Assembly: GCF_001949145.1 (NCBI RefSeq)
Contig: NW_019091432.1
Coordinates: 770,813 to 830,812 of the forward strand
Source of the DNA: Acanthaster planci
Taxonomy: Eukaryota > Echinodermata > Asteroidea > Valvatida > Acanthasteridae
DNA length: 60,000 nucleotides
Direction: 5' to 3'
This document shows positions 59,129 to 60,000 of this stretch, piece after piece; the first letter of the stretch is position 1, and each line of letters begins with the position of its first letter. A program made the position numbers and the translations under genes. The notes under the pieces are model-generated. The model searched no databases. It had not been told where the DNA came from and saw only the letters and a list, made by a program, of their open reading frames with translations.

Positions 59129-60000
59129 AAAGATGTTTGCATTCGATCAGTAAAACAAAAATTGTCCATAACATTAGTTTGGTGCAAGACATAAAGCATC
59201 TATCGACACTGAGTGAATACACTTTTTTATGTTAAGTCATCAGCTGCCCTATAACGTCTTAGCCGTCGACTGATGGCTCAGAAAAGAAGCATACGAAAAA
59301 AGTTTCGAAGGTCGGGCAACTTGCAAAAGGAAATACAGAAATAATTATGATGTAAATAGCAGTTAGATTTTGTGTTACTGAGCGTTGAATTGTCGTTTAC
59401 GCCTTTTCTCTTTTACAAACTTTTGACAGGGCAAGCTCTTTTCACACCAAAGCAACTACTTTCGGTTTTGAACGAGTGATTTCGCACAAGCGCAGATTTT
59501 CCGCAAGGGCATTGTGGTTGGATTAGACATGTCTTGTTTATTTATTTATTTTTTTAAATTTTATTCTAAATCTTCAGGCATAAAAACAGTGAAAGTTATA
59601 TACAGGGGCTGTCTTGGAAATACAAAAGTTACAAACCTGTCATTCGAAGATGTGTATGACCAGACCCCTGACAACAATTAATGAACTGAAAAAAATAAAA
59701 AACAAAAACAGCATATGAGATGCAAAAAAATAAGTACTTTAATAAGCAAGTCAAAATCCCAGAGAAAAGGGAAAATACACAAAAATTATAACCACCTGAC
59801 CCAAAAAATCGAAAAACTCTAACTGGAACACCACTCCCCCCAAAAGAGAAAGAAATGAAACCACATAAACTGTTCGTGCAGTTTGTGACTCAGCGCCTCT
59901 AATAGCTGCAAAAATTAATTCTTATGTTCACGATTGACAATGCCGATTCCATCTAATGGAAGTTTGAATGAAATGTTAAGCTCTTTTTCCGTGGAACATG
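59129..60000. other. 5' flank of CASKIN, nothing recognised
   Basis: AT-rich sequence with a TTATTTATTTATTTTTTT tract at 59538-59555 and A-rich runs to about 59810. No exon, tRNA or named repeat was recognised. The A-rich part could be the tail of an unidentified retroelement. Confidence 0.4.

Overview
This is a eukaryotic window. It has split genes with GT-AG introns of 1 to 17 kb, a base composition of roughly 60% A+T, tRNA-derived SINEs, a decayed non-LTR retrotransposon and many short foldback elements. The repeats (very frequent TACATGTA and TACCGGTA palindromes, SINE bodies with a TTTTCCTCCCACC motif) look like those of a marine invertebrate. I lean towards a deuterostome such as an echinoderm, hemichordate or lancelet, but the species is not settled by what I can see.

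The only protein-coding gene I can support is a CASKIN (CASK-interacting scaffold) gene on the minus strand. It runs from the start codon at 58158 down to the left edge, where it continues out of the window. Nine coding exons (58158-58068, 46902-46851, 30244-30144, 25229-25084, 22036-21816, 7255-7147, 3665-3557, 1379-1285, 319-202) join in frame across eight complete introns with no stop. They give about 347 residues: a short N-terminal helix region, six ankyrin repeats plus a seventh degenerate one, and a complete SH3 domain. The order is the one known for Caskin-1/2. The tandem SAM domains, proline-rich tail and stop codon must lie to the left of this window.

The rest is intron and 5' flank. 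Introns 1, 2 and 5 are the large ones (about 11, 16.6 and 14.6 kb). They hold mobile-element debris: an RT C-terminal relic at 4760-5195; a family of short elements with TATCCRCYCCGAG-type ends (5775-5988, 28759-28990, and partial copies at about 29994-30104 and 39371-39430); tRNA-headed SINEs (29671-29993, 13822-13986, 48325-48397) and SINE body fragments; and foldback elements at 5332-5600, 16285-16552, 38310-38520 and 51102-51459. There is also a near-identical 103-bp tandem duplication at 33285-33484 and a 341-base assembly gap at 4305-4645.

A CpG-dense patch at 58965-59128, about 0.8 kb upstream of the start codon, is the best promoter candidate. I found no second gene, no operon-like structure, no CRISPR array and no clearly new biological system. 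The most unusual sequence-level signal is the dispersed, internally variable palindrome family GTAC-N(0-3)-GTAC.
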